Assembly (NCBI RefSeq): GCF_016623465.1
Contig: NZ_JAEDAJ010000003.1
Span: 1-64,000 of the forward strand
Source: Brachybacterium halotolerans
GTDB taxonomy: Bacteria; Actinomycetota; Actinomycetes; Actinomycetales; Dermabacteraceae
Direction of reading: 5' to 3'
Length of the DNA: 64,000 nt
Notes under the pieces: model-generated
What the model was told of the DNA's origin: nothing
Seen by the model: only the letters and a program-made list of their open reading frames with translations
Databases searched by the model: none
Translations under genes and position numbers: made by a program
Shown here: positions 63,301 to 64,000 of the stretch, in pieces
Numbering within the stretch: position 1 is the first letter of the stretch
How the letters are laid out: each line of letters opens with the position of its first letter

Positions 63301-63981
63301 ATGCATCCCCTGGTCTCCGCCCTCGAGGGCCGTCTCATCGTGTCCTGCCAGGCCTATCCCGGAGAGCCGATGCGCGACCCCGGCACCATGGCGCAGATCG
63401 CGGCCTCCGTCGAGCGCGGCGGCGCGGCCGCGGTGCGCGCCCAGGGCCTCGAGGACATCCGGCAGGTGAAGGAGGCCGTGGACGTCCCCGTGATCGGGAT
63501 CTGGAAGGACGGCACGGAGGGCGTCTTCATCACGCCCACCCTCGATCACTGCCTCGCCGTCCTCGATGCCGGCGCGGACGTCCTGGCGCTCGACGGCACC
63601 ACGCGCCCCCGCCCCGACGGCCGCTCCTTCGCCGAGACCGTCGCCGCCGTCCGCGAGCGCTTCTCCGGTCCGATCATGGCCGACTGCGACAGCGTGGAGT
63701 CAGCCCTCGCCGCGGCAGGGGCGGGAGCCGACGTCATCGGCACCACGCTGGCCGGCTACACCGATGCGCGTCCCCGCACCGAGGGCCCCGACCTCGAGCT
63801 CCTGGGCGAGCTCGCAAGAGCGCTGCCCGCGACCTCCGTGCTCGTGGCCGAGGGCCGTGTGCACACGCCCGCGCAGGCCGCGGCCTGCGCAGATGCCGGG
63901 GCGTTCGCCGTGGTCGTCGGCACCGCGATCACTCACCCCACGACCCTCACCACCTGGTTCCGCGACGCGGTCGAGTCCTGA
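63301..63981 (+). CDS. nanE: N-acetylmannosamine-6-phosphate 2-epimerase
   Basis: Converts ManNAc-6-phosphate to GlcNAc-6-phosphate. The 226-aa TIM-barrel protein begins LIVSCQAYPGEPMRDP, then GGAAAVRAQGLEDIRQVKEA, VPVIGIWKDG with the catalytic Lys, DVLALDGTTRPRP, MADCDSVES, and VLVAEGRVHTPAQAAA with the catalytic Glu. Length is normal. ATG 63301 follows GGAAGGA. It ends 19 bp before the window edge, so the operon may continue. Confidence 0.95.
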   Translation: MHPLVSALEGRLIVSCQAYPGEPMRDPGTMAQIAASVERGGAAAVRAQGLEDIRQVKEAVDVPVIGIWKDGTEGVFITPTLDHCLAVLDAGADVLALDGTTRPRPDGRSFAETVAAVRERFSGPIMADCDSVESALAAAGAGADVIGTTLAGYTDARPRTEGPDLELLGELARALPATSVLVAEGRVHTPAQAAACADAGAFAVVVGTAITHPTTLTTWFRDAVES

Positions 63982-64000
63982 GATGGACCGGCGGGAGCAT

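Overview
The window looks like a chromosomal segment of a high-GC actinobacterium, most likely a Micrococcales member close to Brachybacterium/Dermabacteraceae. This is inferred from gene content, not from a database match. The supporting genes are an argCJBDFRGH cluster, a mycothiol-dependent aldehyde dehydrogenase, a DUF222/HNH protein, a monomeric isocitrate dehydrogenase, DUF3054 and DUF1844 proteins, frequent GTG starts and candidate leaderless transcripts. No phage, insertion sequence, CRISPR array or tRNA gene was seen.

Layout. 1-420 (minus): promoter and leader of an rRNA operon whose 16S gene lies just outside the left edge. 732-11307 (minus): tyrS, then argH-G-R-F-D-B-J-C, the complete ornithine/arginine pathway with its repressor; argC is preceded by a probable ArgR operator lying on a leaderless promoter. 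11565-15294 (minus): pheST. 15486-19728 (plus): mycothiol-formaldehyde dehydrogenase plus a metallo-beta-lactamase-fold partner, an RDD membrane protein and a DUF222-HNH protein. 19737-21950 (minus): infC-rpmI-rplT-rRNA methyltransferase, with infC apparently starting at ATC. 22212-29901: a DUF1844 gene (plus), then a tightly coupled his operon (hisC-hisB-unknown-hisH-51-aa membrane protein-hisA-sseB, minus); hisD is separate, split off by an inverted DUF3054 gene.

30146-45569 holds mostly single genes: icd, an Erm-type 23S rRNA methyltransferase with a likely leader-peptide attenuator, a TauE/SafE exporter, tpx, ppk2, phosphoketolase, a PRC-barrel/DUF2382 stress protein, acylphosphatase, an MFS transporter, a DUF808 protein, an NAD(P)-binding protein and a Tat-exported GHL10-like hydrolase. 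45629-50493: a phosphoribosyltransferase diverging from a fructose operon (DeoR regulator, fruK, fruA). 50551-54334: a YwaF-like membrane protein, a Mug glycosylase, a small membrane protein, a Rho_N-like small protein and a baeRF2/Rv2629-like protein.

54414-63981 is a sialic acid uptake and catabolism cassette: a GntR/FadR regulator divergent from a peptide-type ABC transporter (binding lipoprotein, permease, permease-ATPase fusion, ATPase), then nanA, nanK and nanE. A perfect 14-bp palindrome lies in the divergent promoter region. Together these would import sialic acid, cleave it to ManNAc and pyruvate, phosphorylate ManNAc and epimerise it to GlcNAc-6-phosphate. Recurrent oddities are short GC-rich tandem repeats and low-complexity inserts in core enzymes, and at least eight start codons lying 6-7 nt after a TANNNT -10 box.
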